A stretch of 64,000 bases of DNA from Pestalotiopsis fici W106-1 (lineage: Eukaryota > Ascomycota > Sordariomycetes > Amphisphaeriales > Sporocadaceae). The stretch is from positions 1,364,001-1,428,000 of the forward strand of contig NW_006917098.1 in the NCBI RefSeq assembly GCF_000516985.1. The letters run 5' to 3'. Below are positions 1-11,461 of this stretch, in pieces. The translations under genes were made by a program, and so were the position numbers. The first letter of the stretch is position 1. Every line of letters begins with the position of its first letter. A model generated the notes under the pieces. That model saw nothing but the letters and a program-made list of their open reading frames with translations. It was not told the origin of the DNA and searched no databases.

Positions 1-531
1 TGCAAATGCTCAATTCTGAATGGACCTTGGACGAACAGCGAAGCCGAAATATCCCATCAAGATCTTCACAAGCAGGGAATGATCATACTCAATACACTGA
101 ATGCGCCACTACGCTTGAACTATTCAATCCAAAAGAAAGCATGCAGTGTGGCTGGCTGGAATTGTCTTGGAGTCGAAATTGCAGTTGGAGATTCCGTTGG
201 CCACAGGTTGAAAATAATTAACTAACTTAGTGTTTGTAATTTTCTTTTCCATCTTTGCACGTCGTCTAACACGAAACGCATGGCAGCTGATGCGGTGTGA
301 TGCAAAATCATACCGCCGGGCTCTCCAAGTATGTAGGTAACTTAATATTTCCTAATACTCCAATATTGGCTGCAAGGCAAATGAGACAAGTAAGGCCTAG
401 TAAGGTGAAGCCTCATGACAAAAATACATGAGGAGTATATAGGTCTGGCATATCGCCAGCTGTTCAGGATATCGATCTGGAAAACCAACAACCCAACTTC
501 ATCCTCTCATTACCTCCAAGTACATTTCACC
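1..531. other. Intergenic region, promoter of the first gene
   Basis: I see no convincing gene here; the only open frame (6-221) is short and resembles nothing I know. A TATATA element at 436-441, about 90 nt before the ATG at 532, is a plausible core promoter for the secreted-protein gene. Confidence 0.5.
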
Positions 532-1797
532 ATGGTCCGTTTTCTCGTACTCCTGCTTGGCATCTTGCCTGCCATTGCCTCTGCATACTTTGCTGCTCCA
601 TCGATATGCTTTGGTCCCATTCATCCATGGGTATCAGGTTGTTACGGGTATCCTCCAGCCCGCTCTTACTGCTCCAAGCAGTTCCCGCAAAAGACTACGA
701 CTAGAACCATAACTGCACCTACACGTACTTTGACCAGTACAGTTGCCACCAGCACAGCTATTTCGACCTTGCCTGGTACCATTACTTCTGTGTAAGATGA
801 AAGACAGAGATGGAGAGACCACAATACTAAATTTTGTTATAGTGTGGGACTTGCTCCCGAAACGATTGTGACTGTCTATACTACCGTCTACACGACGAGC
901 ACTGGCACAATCACTGCGACTTCGAGCACAACGTCGACGTCGACTTCAACAGTGACGATCACCAGCACCAGCACCGTGAGGTCTGCACCAACAGTGGTGA
1001 AGCGTGATCTTCCCACAGGGGCACCGGCTTTCAAAGAGCTGCTTCTCAAGGGCCGACCCATTATTGAAAAGGTCTGTTCTTGCATCGTCACCAGCCAGGT
1101 CACGGCAACGTTTACGACCACGCCGAGTACCACGGTGCGGGTCACGGCCGTGACCACGCACTTGGTTTCCAATGTTGTTTCGACAACCTTGACACCAACC
1201 GTTACCACGACATCTACTGTCACGGCTGCTGCGGCTCCAGAGACTATTACTACGACCACGGTATCCACGGCTACAGAAGTTACAACTACAACTGCCACGA
1301 CTGTGGCCACGGGTAAGATCTCATCTATTCCTATTATAGCAGCAGTACTTTTCTCCCCGCACACGATCGTGAAAACATGAGACTTTGCTAATCTTCGGAT
1401 TTCACTTCTCCTTCCAGTGGCACCACAACCGCCGAAATGCAATCCCAACAGCCAGTTCGGACAGAGAGGTTCCGGAGGTTGCAGTACTAACTGTTACTGC
1501 GATAGAGACATCGACGGGGTCAACTTCTACTGTGACAGCTCCATCTTTTGCCTGGGTGGCTGCCAGAGCGACGCCGACTGCGCTGCTGACCAGTTTTGCG
1601 CGACGGGCACGTCTTGCTCGAGCACCAATGGGCGCACATGTCAGAAATACTCGGACTGCACGAGCACCTTTGTACCTCCCGGTGGTGGTGGTCTCCGGCG
1701 CAATGCTGGGCTGGAGGCGGTGGCTGCGGTGGAGCGCATGCCTGCGAGGGCTGTACAAGATGGCGTCCAGGAGCTTTCGCACAAGATTAATCATTAA
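532..1797 (+). CDS. Secreted Ser/Thr-rich, Cys-rich protein
   Basis: Three exons (532-791, 843-1312, 1418-1797) encode about 369 residues. The ATG at 532 starts a clear signal peptide (hydrophobic LVLLLGILPAIASA). A short Cys-containing head follows, then about 200 residues of Thr/Ser/Val-rich low complexity typical of O-glycosylated fungal wall or secreted proteins, with a KR site near the middle (VVKRDLP). The last exon holds a compact Cys-rich module of about 12 cysteines in 70 residues (from PPKCNPN to QKYSDC). Intron 1 has GTAAGA and ACTAAAT; intron 2 has GTAAGA. The last 35 or so residues change character (arginine- and alanine-rich). A neighbouring frame there encodes a Gly/Cys-rich stretch, so a frameshift or another intron near 1690 is possible and the C-terminus is uncertain. 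I do not recognise the family; an extracellular wall or effector-like role is inference only. Confidence 0.7.
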
Positions 1798-2532
1798 GAT
1801 AGGCTGTTGTCGGCCCGGAGAGTGGGACAATGGAGTTGAAGAAACACAATTGAGTTCCGTCAATAACTTGATTAATATATTCTTTCTTCTGAATGGCCGG
1901 GTACGACTGGATTGCAACCCTGGCGCCTATACGTTTAAGGGATCGTCTCACCTTTACCAGATCATTAGCTTTCAATATGCGGGGAAAGCCCTGGGAATTA
2001 GAACAAGGTTTAACCCCCAGACAGATAATCTAGGTGCATAATATGGCCCCGATACCCGAGGGCATTCTATCATCATTCCCCCAAGACAGCCAAATCTCCC
2101 TTCATCCGTGAGTTGGACGTTGTCACGACCGCAAGACTTGGATTATTCATGATTGAGAAGAACGCCGAAGGCTGTGGGCTTTGCTTTATGTATTGTGCTT
2201 CTGGTGATCTGCGCCTTTGTATTCTGTTTGCTTTTCTAAAAATAATAATACCTCTTTAATAATACTGGAAATTCTTCTAAACTTCCAGTTATGCGTGATG
2301 CAAAACAAATATTACAGAGCAGGTACCTACCTGGCGGTGGGGTTTCCCCGCAAAAGGCGACGGGTTCCCCCACACGTACAGCACATTGATGCACCTGCCC
2401 TGCCCTGCCTTGAGCTTGGGCACGCTTTTTCCAGCACAAGACGGCCAGAAAACTACATTCACTCACCTCTACAAAATCGAATGAACACGAGACAGATTGG
2501 GAGGTTGTGTGCTTTTCATTTTCTTTATAAAC
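1798..2532. other. Intergenic region, upstream of the regulator
   Basis: No gene seen. It should contain the 3' end of the secreted-protein transcript and the promoter of the Zn2Cys6 gene at 2533. The shared cluster motif CCGGGCCCAC is not present. Confidence 0.5.
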
Positions 2533-4746
2533 ATGGGCGACAGATCCCAAGACAATAATAAGCGAGTGAGGCAAGCGTGCATTAGCTGTCGACGAAAGAA
2601 GAGCCGTTGTTCCGGCGAACGGCCAACTTGCTCCTTTTGCGCGCGGCTTCGCCAACCTTGTTCCTACAATGATGAACTGCATCCCGTATCGTCAGCACAT
2701 GCCGACAGTCTCCAACGACAGAATACTGACCTGGCAGCCCGCGTTGCCGTGCTTGAGTCGAAATTAAGTGGTTTGACAGCCGGCGCCAACTCTTCTCCTT
2801 CCCTCTTTGACTTCAACACCCCGGTTGCCATCACTGCCACTGCGGCTGGGCCTATTAGTTCTCCGAGCCAAGAGCTCTTCAACAACAGAAGCAGCCCTGG
2901 TGATGGCAATAGTTCAGACGGGTGAGTAGAATAGCAATTCTTATGCCATTCGGCGAATTGCCCATCTGACCTAATATTACAGCTCCTTTGAATTTCCCAG
3001 CGCAGAGACCTTGCAATCACTGGCAGATGTCTATTTCCGATACTGCCATAACCGGCCGTATTGCTACTTTGAGGAGCATAGCTTCCGAGCGCAGCTCAGA
3101 GATGGGTCACTCCCTCAGTACCTGCTGCTGGCATTTGCTGCCACTGCCGCCAGATTTTCGGACAGGACCTCCTGTACAGGCCACCAGCCGGGGGCTATGA
3201 AACATTATGCCAAGATAGCCTGGCAACAGATTATCACTCAGTCTCTCGATGAGGATCACTCCGTCAATATCCATACTGTACAAGCCGCGAATATGCTAGG
3301 TGTTCTCGACTATATCTGTGTGTGTCCCGTCCCGTCCAGGTCTTATTGTAATCACTGACACGCCGTAGCCGGCCACAGCCAAACCGCATGGATCAAGATT
3401 GGGCTTGCAGTCCGATTTGCTCAGATACTCAATCTCTGCCATGAAGTGGATCATAGTGGCAGCCACATAGAGCTCGAGACTCGAAGGCGCACATTCTGGT
3501 CGGTTTACCTCCTCGACAGGCTGGTCTCATGTGGTCGCAATCGCCCACCAACGCTTCTTGATAGCGATTGCACTATCAAGTTGCCATGCAAAGATGAAGA
3601 CTTTAGTGGTGGACGGCCATCCACATCCACAACATTAGACGATGTCCTCGACATTCCCCTTGAAGCCCCTCTGGAACCGAGCGCCCCTTTTGCCTTGGCC
3701 ATCTTCATGGCCTCTGTGCTTGGTCATGTGGTGCGTTGGACCCTGCAGCAAAAGCCCGACGAGTCCAGATTGCCGTGGGATTGTCGCAGCACGTTTTCCA
3801 GGATCCGTGGTGCCCTCTTGAGTTTCGAGAGCTATACAGAAGCAACCGAAAGTTTCGAAGCATTTGAGTCTGCTTTGAAGCAATCACTCCCGGACCAAGA
3901 TGATGTCAGCTCCAGTGCCACTAGCTGCCACTTTGTCTTTTCCCATGTGCTCTACCACATCAACCAGTGTCTCCTATACCACCCCTTCCTTGTGCGGCAA
4001 AGATTAAAGGCACATGATACCAAGATACCTCCGAGCTTTTTGCGCGAGGCCATTCGCAACAGCCATGAGCACGCAGTGTTTCTCGCCAGGATTCTCAATA
4101 GATATCTGCAACGTCCGTCTGATACTACACCGAGCTTCTTTGGGTATGCTGCTGTTCTAGCAGGTGGAATTCTTCACCTCCATACCCTCGCAGCAGCAGC
4201 ATCATCATTGTCATCATCATCATCCGGTCCTTGGAACTCGGCCGAGCTCTTAGCAGTTTGCGTCCGATTCTTAGATCAAGGTCCGACAAGCTGGGAGTCA
4301 TTCCGACGAATGGTCAGTCAAGCGATTCTTTTCCTCTTTCCTACCGCCTTCAGGTCACTAATGCCAACTAGGGTTCCATCCTCAAAGCACTTAGCATCCC
4401 TGCCTCTAGTGCCCAGCTTTTACTTTCGTCAACCAGCAAAGCGAGCAATCTTGAACCCAAACTTGAGGAGAGTCTTTGGCAGGCCTGTGATTACAATCAG
4501 ATGGTCACCTTTACCAAGCCAATCCAGCCAATTGAGGAGACCTCTGAAATGGAGCTCCTAACGGATGAGTGGCCAACATCTCCTGGCTTGATGGAACTCC
4601 TTGGCCGAGGATTTCCACCATCGGATATCTTGACATGGTCCGACTGGGATCCTTCTTCGCAAGCTTTATCATCTGGTTTACTCCATGACATTTATCAACA
4701 TGCAGAAGCAGGCATCGGCGAGACAGCTCTTTCAATGGACGTCTAG
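2533..4746 (+). CDS. Zn2Cys6 transcription factor, probable cluster regulator
   Basis: Four exons (2533-2921, 2983-3317, 3369-4312, 4372-4746) give 680 residues. A binuclear zinc cluster lies at residues 16-43 (C16, C19, C26, C33, C36, C43, spacing CX2CX6CX6CX2CX6C). A short heptad-like linker follows at about 60-85, then a fungal-specific transcription factor domain (middle homology region) with the usual ARRRTFWS-like element (RRRTFWSVYLLDRLVS) in exon 3. The three introns carry standard donors and branch points (for example CACTAATG in the last), and splicing restores one frame to the stop at 4746. The gene is convergent with the acyl-CoA dehydrogenase only about 100 nt away and sits at the edge of the carboxylase cluster. 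By analogy with other fungal clusters it is the likely pathway-specific activator. That role is inferred from position, not shown by sequence. Confidence 0.9.
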
Positions 4747-4844
4747 ATCAAACGTGGCCTACAACCGTTATCGGATATTACATTGCAAAAGAGCAACTTT
4801 TTTCAAAATCTTACAATGAGTCATAGCAATTACTACTCAAATAA

Positions 4845-6290
4845 TTACAAGCGAGACTTTGGCTGTAGTTGTTGTATAGCCTTCAGCTCCTGAGCCACGG
4901 CCAGATCCACAAGGATTTCTTCGCTTCCACCACCGACAGCCATGACTCTGACATCGCGGCTGATCTGCTCGATACGAGCCCCCCGTCCTTCTTTGGAGTA
5001 GCCAAGGCCACCCAAGACCTGTTGGGCCTCTCTATTGACTTTCTCGAGAACCTGAGCGGCCAACACCTTCAGGGCAGCAATAGGTCCAGCGATCAGTGGA
5101 TCATTCTCAGTTACCTTGGCTTGCTCAATCAAGTACACAAGTTGCTCCATCCAAGCGTGTGCTGAATTGATGCTGCGACTAAATAAGGCTAATTTGCTGC
5201 GAATGACTTGATTCTCAATTAGTTTCTTTCCAAAGGTCTCGCGCAGCATCGCGTGCGTCAAGGCATCCTCGGCGCAAACCCGGGCCATGCGGAGCGAAGT
5301 ACAAGCCAGCCAGAGTCGCTCATGGTTGAAATCTGTTGGAAAAATATGAGTTTCATGCAAGAAAAATGCAGCGCATGAGACTCACTGGACATGATAATCT
5401 TGAACCCTTCGCTCTCGTTTCCGAGCAGATTCTCGATAGGTACCTCTACGTCGTCGAACTCGATAAAAGTAGACCCTATTTGTGTCAAGAGAAAGAGCAA
5501 GCCTCGTACAGATAGTAGATTTGCTTACCGCTTGCATGGACGCCAGAGTTGTCAAGTTTTCTGAGGGTCACACCCTTTGCTTTCAGTGGGATGATGAGAG
5601 CCGACACCCCTTTGGAACCTGAGCCCCCTGTTCTCACGGCAGCGGTACAATAATCGGCAAAGATACCATTGGTTATCCACTTCTTGAGCCCGTTGACAAT
5701 ATAATGGTTGCCCCGGCGCTCTGCTGTGGTGGCGATGCCAGCCACGTCCGACCCCGCTGTATCTTGTGTTAGCTTGCTTGCTCTGTTGGGTGTGAAATAT
5801 GCTCACCTTCAGGCTCGGTCACACCCAAGCAGAATCTCGTCGTTCCATTCAGGATACCTGGTAGGAATCTGCGCTTTTGCTCTGCATTTCCAAAGTTCAC
5901 TAGAGGGGGTGCACCGATGGAGTTGCCACAGCTCAGGCCCCAGATGACTCCTAGATACCCGCAACGGGCGATGCCGTCGATCAAGATGAGGTCATGGAAG
6001 CCATCCCATTCTTGAGGACTAATGTCCGCTGGTAATCTCTGGCTGCCGAGATGTTCTGCAGCTAATGGGTAAATCGATACAGCGGTATAACCAAGACGTG
6101 CATGGCGTACCATGACATCGTCAGGAATGCGACCGCTGGCCTCCCACTCATGGCAGAAGGGCGAGATATGTTCCCTCACATATTGTTCAACTTCGGACTG
6201 CAGACGATAGTGACTCGCTTGGTAATAAGGACTGGCGCCCCGTGTGATCCAGAGCGGTTCAGAGAATGATGACATGACGTTCAGGATCAA
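4845..6290 (-). CDS. Acyl-CoA dehydrogenase, isovaleryl-CoA-dehydrogenase-like, PTS1 ending
   Basis: Four exons on the minus strand (6290-5807, 5756-5529, 5475-5386, 5332-4845) give 429 residues; a second ATG at 6275 is also possible. The N-terminal helical domain, the FAD/substrate beta domain (FCLGVTEPEAGSDVAG; KWITNG) and the C-terminal helical domain (QVLGGLGYSKEGR) are all present at normal family length. The usual MCAD-type base position reads VGGGSEEIL rather than YEGT, while a Glu occurs in NFNHERLWLA. Isovaleryl- and long-chain acyl-CoA dehydrogenases carry their base in that alternative helix, so this fits the IVD/LCAD subgroup. The protein ends in KSRL, a canonical peroxisomal PTS1, and no Arg-rich mitochondrial presequence is seen. 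It shares a 462-bp divergent promoter with the carboxylase alpha gene. Expected reaction: isovaleryl-CoA (or a related branched acyl-CoA) to the 2,3-enoyl-CoA. The exact substrate is not determinable here. Confidence 0.9.
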
Positions 6291-6752
6291 TATGGAGGTT
6301 ATTAGCTGGGACCTGGATTATGGTATGATACTGCTGAGATTTCGTCTGCTGCAGTCACCTTGAGTACAAATATTAAGCACCTTTCGATTAGTGGAACCTA
6401 TTCACCTACTCGATCCATTTCCCTTGAAGCTGAAGCCAACCGCGGACAGTATTGCGAACAGAAAATGTGGGGGGCGGATGCGAGCCGGGCCCACTTCTAC
6501 TGCCGGTGGGTTGCGGGACTGGTGTTAGTATACCATAGCCGGCTGCTGGCTAGGCACCTCGGGCCTTGCCGAGACACGGCCAACTTACACTGGTAAATGC
6601 TGGCAAGCCGAGCCCAAGATCAATTGCTCATCAGTATCTGTCAATCGGAAAGATCTCGAGTTGACCGTGTTGCAGAAATTCAACTTTGCTTTTCAATTTG
6701 ATCTAGGTTGACAGCCACTTCTCATTGTGCAGCCGCACCAACAACTGCAGCC
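6291..6752. promoter_or_regulatory. Divergent promoter, dehydrogenase / carboxylase alpha
   Basis: This 462-bp region separates two divergently transcribed pathway genes and has no gene of its own. It is rich in CGG/CCG triplets, the half-sites used by Zn2Cys6 regulators, between about 6460 and 6560. It includes the CCGGGCCCAC motif listed separately. Confidence 0.65.
6485..6494 (+). promoter_or_regulatory. Shared cluster motif CCGGGCCCAC, copy 1
   Basis: An exact 10-mer, extended to CCGGGCCCACTT as in copy 3 and followed 8 nt later by CCGG. It lies in the divergent promoter of the dehydrogenase and carboxylase alpha genes. Its GC-palindromic core and flanking CGG/CCG triplets suit a Zn2Cys6 factor; binding is inference. 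Confidence 0.55.
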
Positions 6753-9161
6753 ATGGCGACCACACAGCGGCCACCCTTGTTTGTCGCAGAACCCTGCTCT
6801 GGAACTGATGGTCATCCTCTGATTCAGAAAGTCTTTATTGCCAACCGCGGCGAGATTGCCTGCCGGGTGATTGCTACTTGCCGGAAGCTGAATTTGACTT
6901 CAATTGCGGTGTACCTCGAAGAGTAGGTGACTTCATATTATCAGGTTGTTGTAGCATTTTATTGAATCTTGAACAGAGACAAGTCCTCTCGACACGTGAG
7001 AGATGCAGACGAAGCAATTTGCCTTGGAAGCATCACGGCCGACAAGAATCCATTCCTCGATATTGAGCTACTCGTGTCAGCTGCACGACATGCTGGTGCC
7101 GACGCTGTCCATCCGGGATATGGCTACCTCAGCGAGAACCCAGACTTTGCCGACAAGGTTAGAGAGGCCGGTCTCATATTCATAGGACCCAGCTCTCTGG
7201 CGATGATGACGCTTGGTAATAAGCGCAGCTCCAAGGTCTATCTTCAGGAGCATGCTCCCGAGGTTCCATTGATCCCTGGCTTCTCTGGTGCAAGCCAAAA
7301 CGTGGAGGATCTCAAGCTCGCCGCAGAATCTATTGGGTTTCCAGTCATGCTCAAGGCATCGTCGGGAGGTGGTGGCAAGGGTATGCGCATTGTTAGAGAT
7401 GCTTCTCTGCTGGGCGACGAATTGCAGCGTGTGCAGTCCGAGGCTAGTCGCAGTTTTGGGTCTGCTGATGCCATCCTTGAGAAATACATTGAGGCCGGAA
7501 AGCATGTCGAATTCCAGATCGTTGGCGATAGACATGGACGCGTTATTTCTCTGTGGGACCGCGACTGCTCGTTACAACGTCGCCATCAGAAGATCGTCGA
7601 GGAGACACCTTGTCCGTGGCTGAGCCAGAGCATGCGTGAGGCCATGAGCCAGACTGCTATACGCATTGCGGAACTCATCGGCTACGAGGGAGCCGGTACA
7701 GTCGAGTTTGTGGTGGATGTGAAGGAGGAAAAATACTACTTTCTCGAGGTCAACGCGCGCCTGCAAGTGGAACACCCCATTACTGAGGAGGTGACGGGGA
7801 TTGATCTGGTTGCTCTCCAGGTCTACGTGGCCTCGGGCGGGCGCCTCGATGACCTGGATGTGCTGCATCGGATTTCACAAAAAGGACACGCCATAGAGTG
7901 TCGACTCTGTGCAGAGGATCCGCATCACGACTTTTTCCCAGAGCACGGAGTCGTTCGCCTTTGGCAGCCCGCTCCAGGCATTCTCGGGCCAGGCCGTGAC
8001 ATTCGCTACGAGACAGCAATAGAGACAGGCTCGCAAGTCTCGATTCACTTTGATTCCATGATTGCCAAAATCGTTGTTTGGGCACCTACACGCGCGCGGG
8101 CCATTGCAAAGACACTAGCTGTTCTGGCTAACACGGCATGTGTCGGCGTCCGTACAAACCAGCTGTTTCTCCAGAGCTGTCTGCGCCACCCGGGATTCCG
8201 CAGTGACCCAGCTTACACCACGTCTTTCATCGCGAGACATATAGAATCACTGCTGACCAATCCATACACGGGCAATGCTGGGCAGACGACCTTTGCGTCT
8301 CTCGAATCGATTCCCAGTCTTGTCCTTCGCGCCATGCGTGCACGTCAAGCGTCCTCCAAGGGTCACTACGCCTTTCGCAACATTGCCAATGGCTTTCGCA
8401 ACCAACGATATGACTTGATCAACCGCCCGTCCAACTTTGTGGTCACAGTTCACAACGGTGTCGACCCTGCCAATGCCAAGAAGAATGCCTCGTTGAGAGT
8501 TTGGGAACCGACTGAAGATCCTCAAACCTTTACCACATACACTGTTTCGATGCCAGCAGTCGACTCAGTCGAAGAAAACTCCAAGGAGGCTACCTCGGGG
8601 GTGACTACAAGATATAACCAAATCAGCAACGCCATGCGCACCTGTCAATGGACCAACAGCGTTGCGGAGCGAGTCACCATTGAGACTATTGAGCCCTTGC
8701 CTGAATCCCATCACGGCCACTGGTCCTCGGTCTTGGCCATTGCCTCGGTAAATAATGTCAAAAAGGTCGTGGTGCTATGCGCCGAGTATGGACGCAACGA
8801 CTCGGCCAGCTCGCAACGCGGCGCGCCGCAGGTCGTCTACGCGCACGTCCCGGCGCTGGGGACCTGGGCCCGGTACGACATTTACAGCGCGCTGTCCTTT
8901 GTCGAGAGCACCCGGGAAGACTACCAGGCAGCGGCAACGGCGGCGGCGGATTCCCGGCTGGTGAGGGCGCCCATGCCCTGCAAGGTCCTGCGGAGGCTCA
9001 AGGAGGAGGGCGCGCAGGTGCAAAAGGGGGAACATGTCATGGTGGTGGAGAGCATGAAGATGGAGGTCAGTATCGTGGTACAGGGAGAGGGGAAGCTCAA
9101 GATTAATTTTGACATTGGCGATTCGGTGGATGAGGGTGTTGTTCTTTGTGAGATTCTATAA
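6753..9161 (+). CDS. Biotin carboxylase/biotin carrier subunit (methylcrotonyl-CoA carboxylase alpha type)
   Basis: Two exons (6753-6922, 6977-9161) give 784 residues. From about residue 28 there is a biotin carboxylase N-domain (FIANRGEIACRVI), then an ATP-grasp domain (glycine loop SSGGGGKGMRIV, EVNARLQVEHPITE), a biotin carboxylase C-domain, an MCC-alpha-specific linker, and a biotinyl carrier domain whose ESMKME motif puts the biotinylated Lys near residue 751, about 33 residues from the end. The subunit transfers CO2 to biotin for the partner beta subunit at 9442-11461. The ATG at 6753 gives no Arg-rich presequence, unlike the mitochondrial family members, and the C-terminus (CEIL) is not a PTS1. 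Propionyl-CoA or geranyl-CoA carboxylase specificity cannot be excluded from the alpha subunit alone, but the neighbouring genes favour 3-methylcrotonyl-CoA or a related 3-methyl-enoyl-CoA. Confidence 0.93.
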
Positions 9162-9441
9162 GTAGATGTTTCTGTTTGAATAGTCGCTAGCTCATGAAGG
9201 AAAATGAATTACTAAAATGCTTATTAAAATTATCCTCGTCTCTTGATTTCATTTTTTTTTTCTGTCCATATGTGAAACAACAAGTGCCTTTCTCAGGTGA
9301 ATCTGCTCGCATAATCCCAAATAGATGACAACTTATGGGCTGCGAGTTAAAAGTCCACATAAAAAGATTCTTGCGCAAGCATCTTCACATTAATACATTC
9401 GAATCATAAATTGACTTGGATATCAGCTAAATACAATCTTG

Positions 9442-11461
9442 TCACATTCGAGCAAGTGACGAGTGGCTATCAGTACCCTGTATACCCTCTTGACTGACTA
9501 CTTCTAAGCACATGCCCAGCACGTCTCGAGTATTCCGGGGATCAATGATGCCGTCATCCAGGCCCACGGCACTGGTACTATAGCACTCGCTATCGCGCTC
9601 GACGCCGTCGCGAAACTTGGCCACATTGCGCCGGAGCTCGTCCTCGACGAGGGCGCGCCCCTGCGACGCGGCGCTGGCGCGCTGGATCGTCTCCATGACG
9701 CCGGCGAGCTGGTCCGGGCCCATGACGCTGCAGCGGCCCGTGGGCCAGGCAAAGAGGAAGCGCGGCCGGTACGCGCGGCCGCACATGGCGTAGTTGCCGG
9801 CGCCGTACGAGGCGCCGACGATGATGGATATGTGCGGCACCGTCGAGCAGCTGACGGCCGAGACCATTTGCGCCCCGCGCTTGATGATGGCGGCGTGCTC
9901 GGCCTTGGACCCCACCATGAAGCCGGTGACATTGTGCAAGAAGATGATGGGGACATTTCTACATGATTTAGGTCCATGTCAGTGCCTACTCGCAGGACTA
10001 TTTGAGGAATTTCTGGTTGATGACACGTACTGCTGGTTACACATGCGAATGAATTGGGCCCCTTTGGAGGCTTCATCTGCATTAATGACTGGCGTCTGAT
10101 TGGCCACGATGCCTACTTGGAATCCTGAAAAAGTCCGTGTTAGTCCCGGCTATACTTCTTTCCAGCAGAAACAAGGAGAAACTCTTTCATACCGAGGATA
10201 TGTGCCCAAGCCGTGACTAGATTGCGCCCAAATGATGGTTTAAACTTGAGCAGTCTCGAGCCGTCGACTATTCTCAACAAGGCTTCGCTCATGTCAAAGG
10301 GCTTGCGAATATCTGGGTTCACTAGAGCGAGCAAGTCGGACGCAGGATATCGTGGGGGTACCGGTGCCGTTACACCCATCGGTACATGACTGCTCGTAGG
10401 CAGTGTGGCGACCCATTCTCTGGCGCTTCTTATCGCCTCGAACCTATTGACGGAATCAGTATACTATTTCTCAACATATCAGAGGACCACAGACTCATCG
10501 ACAACAATCTGATCCGCCAGACCAGTAACGGTAGCGTGCACGTCGGCACCCCCCAGCTCTTCAGCGCCAATAATCTCTCCCGTGGCCATCTTGACAAGAG
10601 GGGGACCGCCGAGAAAGACTTGGGCCTGCGACTTGACAAAGACGGTGTAGTCGGATAGGGCGGGATGGTAGGCGCCCCCGGCGGTCGAGGAACCAAAGAC
10701 CACGGCGCAAGACTTGTACCCTTTTTGGGTGCGGAGGGCGAGGTCGCGGAAGATTTGTCCGCCTTTGTGGAAGACGCGGAATTGTTGGGGGAGAAAGACT
10801 CCAGCCTAGATGATGTCGAGATGTTAATGTTGCTAGAGACACAATTTGGTGGTTCTGTTTCCCCCCGTGATGGACATACTGATTGAACCAAGGCGATAAT
10901 GGGCAAACCGTTTTCTGTCGCAATCTCGGTGATGCGATTTTGCTTAATCACTTGGGTCAGTGTCAACAGTGACGTGCGTCTGAAATCGAGATCATGTGTC
11001 TTTGCTCTATTGCTCACCTGTCATTTCATTCCATGCGCCTCCACTTTGAGTTGGAATATGGGCTAATATCATGACCGGGCGGCCGCAAACGTTGCCAATG
11101 CCGCCAATGAGGCTGGCGCACGGCGACGAATCCTTGAGGTTATAGCCCATGAAGACTCCGAGTTCAAGAAAGGGCGAGTCTTGGTCCAGCACAAGGCTGA
11201 CTCTGTCACGAACTATCTCGCGTCTCTTAGCAACACAGACTGGATCCATGATGCACGTGGTGGCTTCATACCTAGTAGCTGCCCTTTCGCCATGTGTCTC
11301 GCCGTTGCTTCTGGAGAGCCTTCGGAGCTCGTTTTGGAGAGCGCATGCTCAAACTTGTCCAATAATACGGACCAGCTCTGTCTATTCTCATCATACTGGC
11401 TCTGTCGAAGATCCAGCGCCGATTTCTGCACGGGAAATGCCGTCGTCGTCGTCATTGTCAT
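9442..11461 (-). CDS. Carboxyltransferase subunit (methylcrotonyl-CoA carboxylase beta type), PTS1-like ending
   Basis: Seven exons on the minus strand (11461-11272, 11212-11018, 10950-10880, 10805-10495, 10443-10193, 10124-10031, 9958-9442) give 542 residues, the normal length. All six introns have standard borders, and splicing restores one frame through the conserved blocks: RDRVSLVLDQDSPFLELG, VVFGSSTAGGAYHPALSD, FLGGPPLVKMATGE, GGADVHATVTGLAD, NVPIIFLHNVTGFMVGS and GASYGAGNYAMCGRAY. These form the two crotonase-fold halves that accept CO2 from the biotin of the alpha subunit. The start is uncertain: in-frame ATGs at 11455, 11509 and 11563 also exist, and I chose 11461 because it leaves a normal short lead-in. 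No mitochondrial presequence is evident, and the last residues are SSLARM, where ARM fits the relaxed PTS1 pattern. It is divergent from the acyl-CoA synthetase. Confidence 0.9.

Noticed and set aside
888..1448. Long antisense frame over the Thr-rich secreted gene
   Set aside because: It is Val-rich low complexity, the complement of Thr/Ser codons, and crosses intron borders of the sense gene.
6753..11461. Assignment as geranyl-CoA or propionyl-CoA carboxylase
   Set aside because: The alpha and beta motifs and the neighbouring IVD-type, hydratase and HMG-CoA lyase genes fit methylcrotonyl-CoA carboxylase best; geranyl-CoA remains possible but cannot be shown from motifs.
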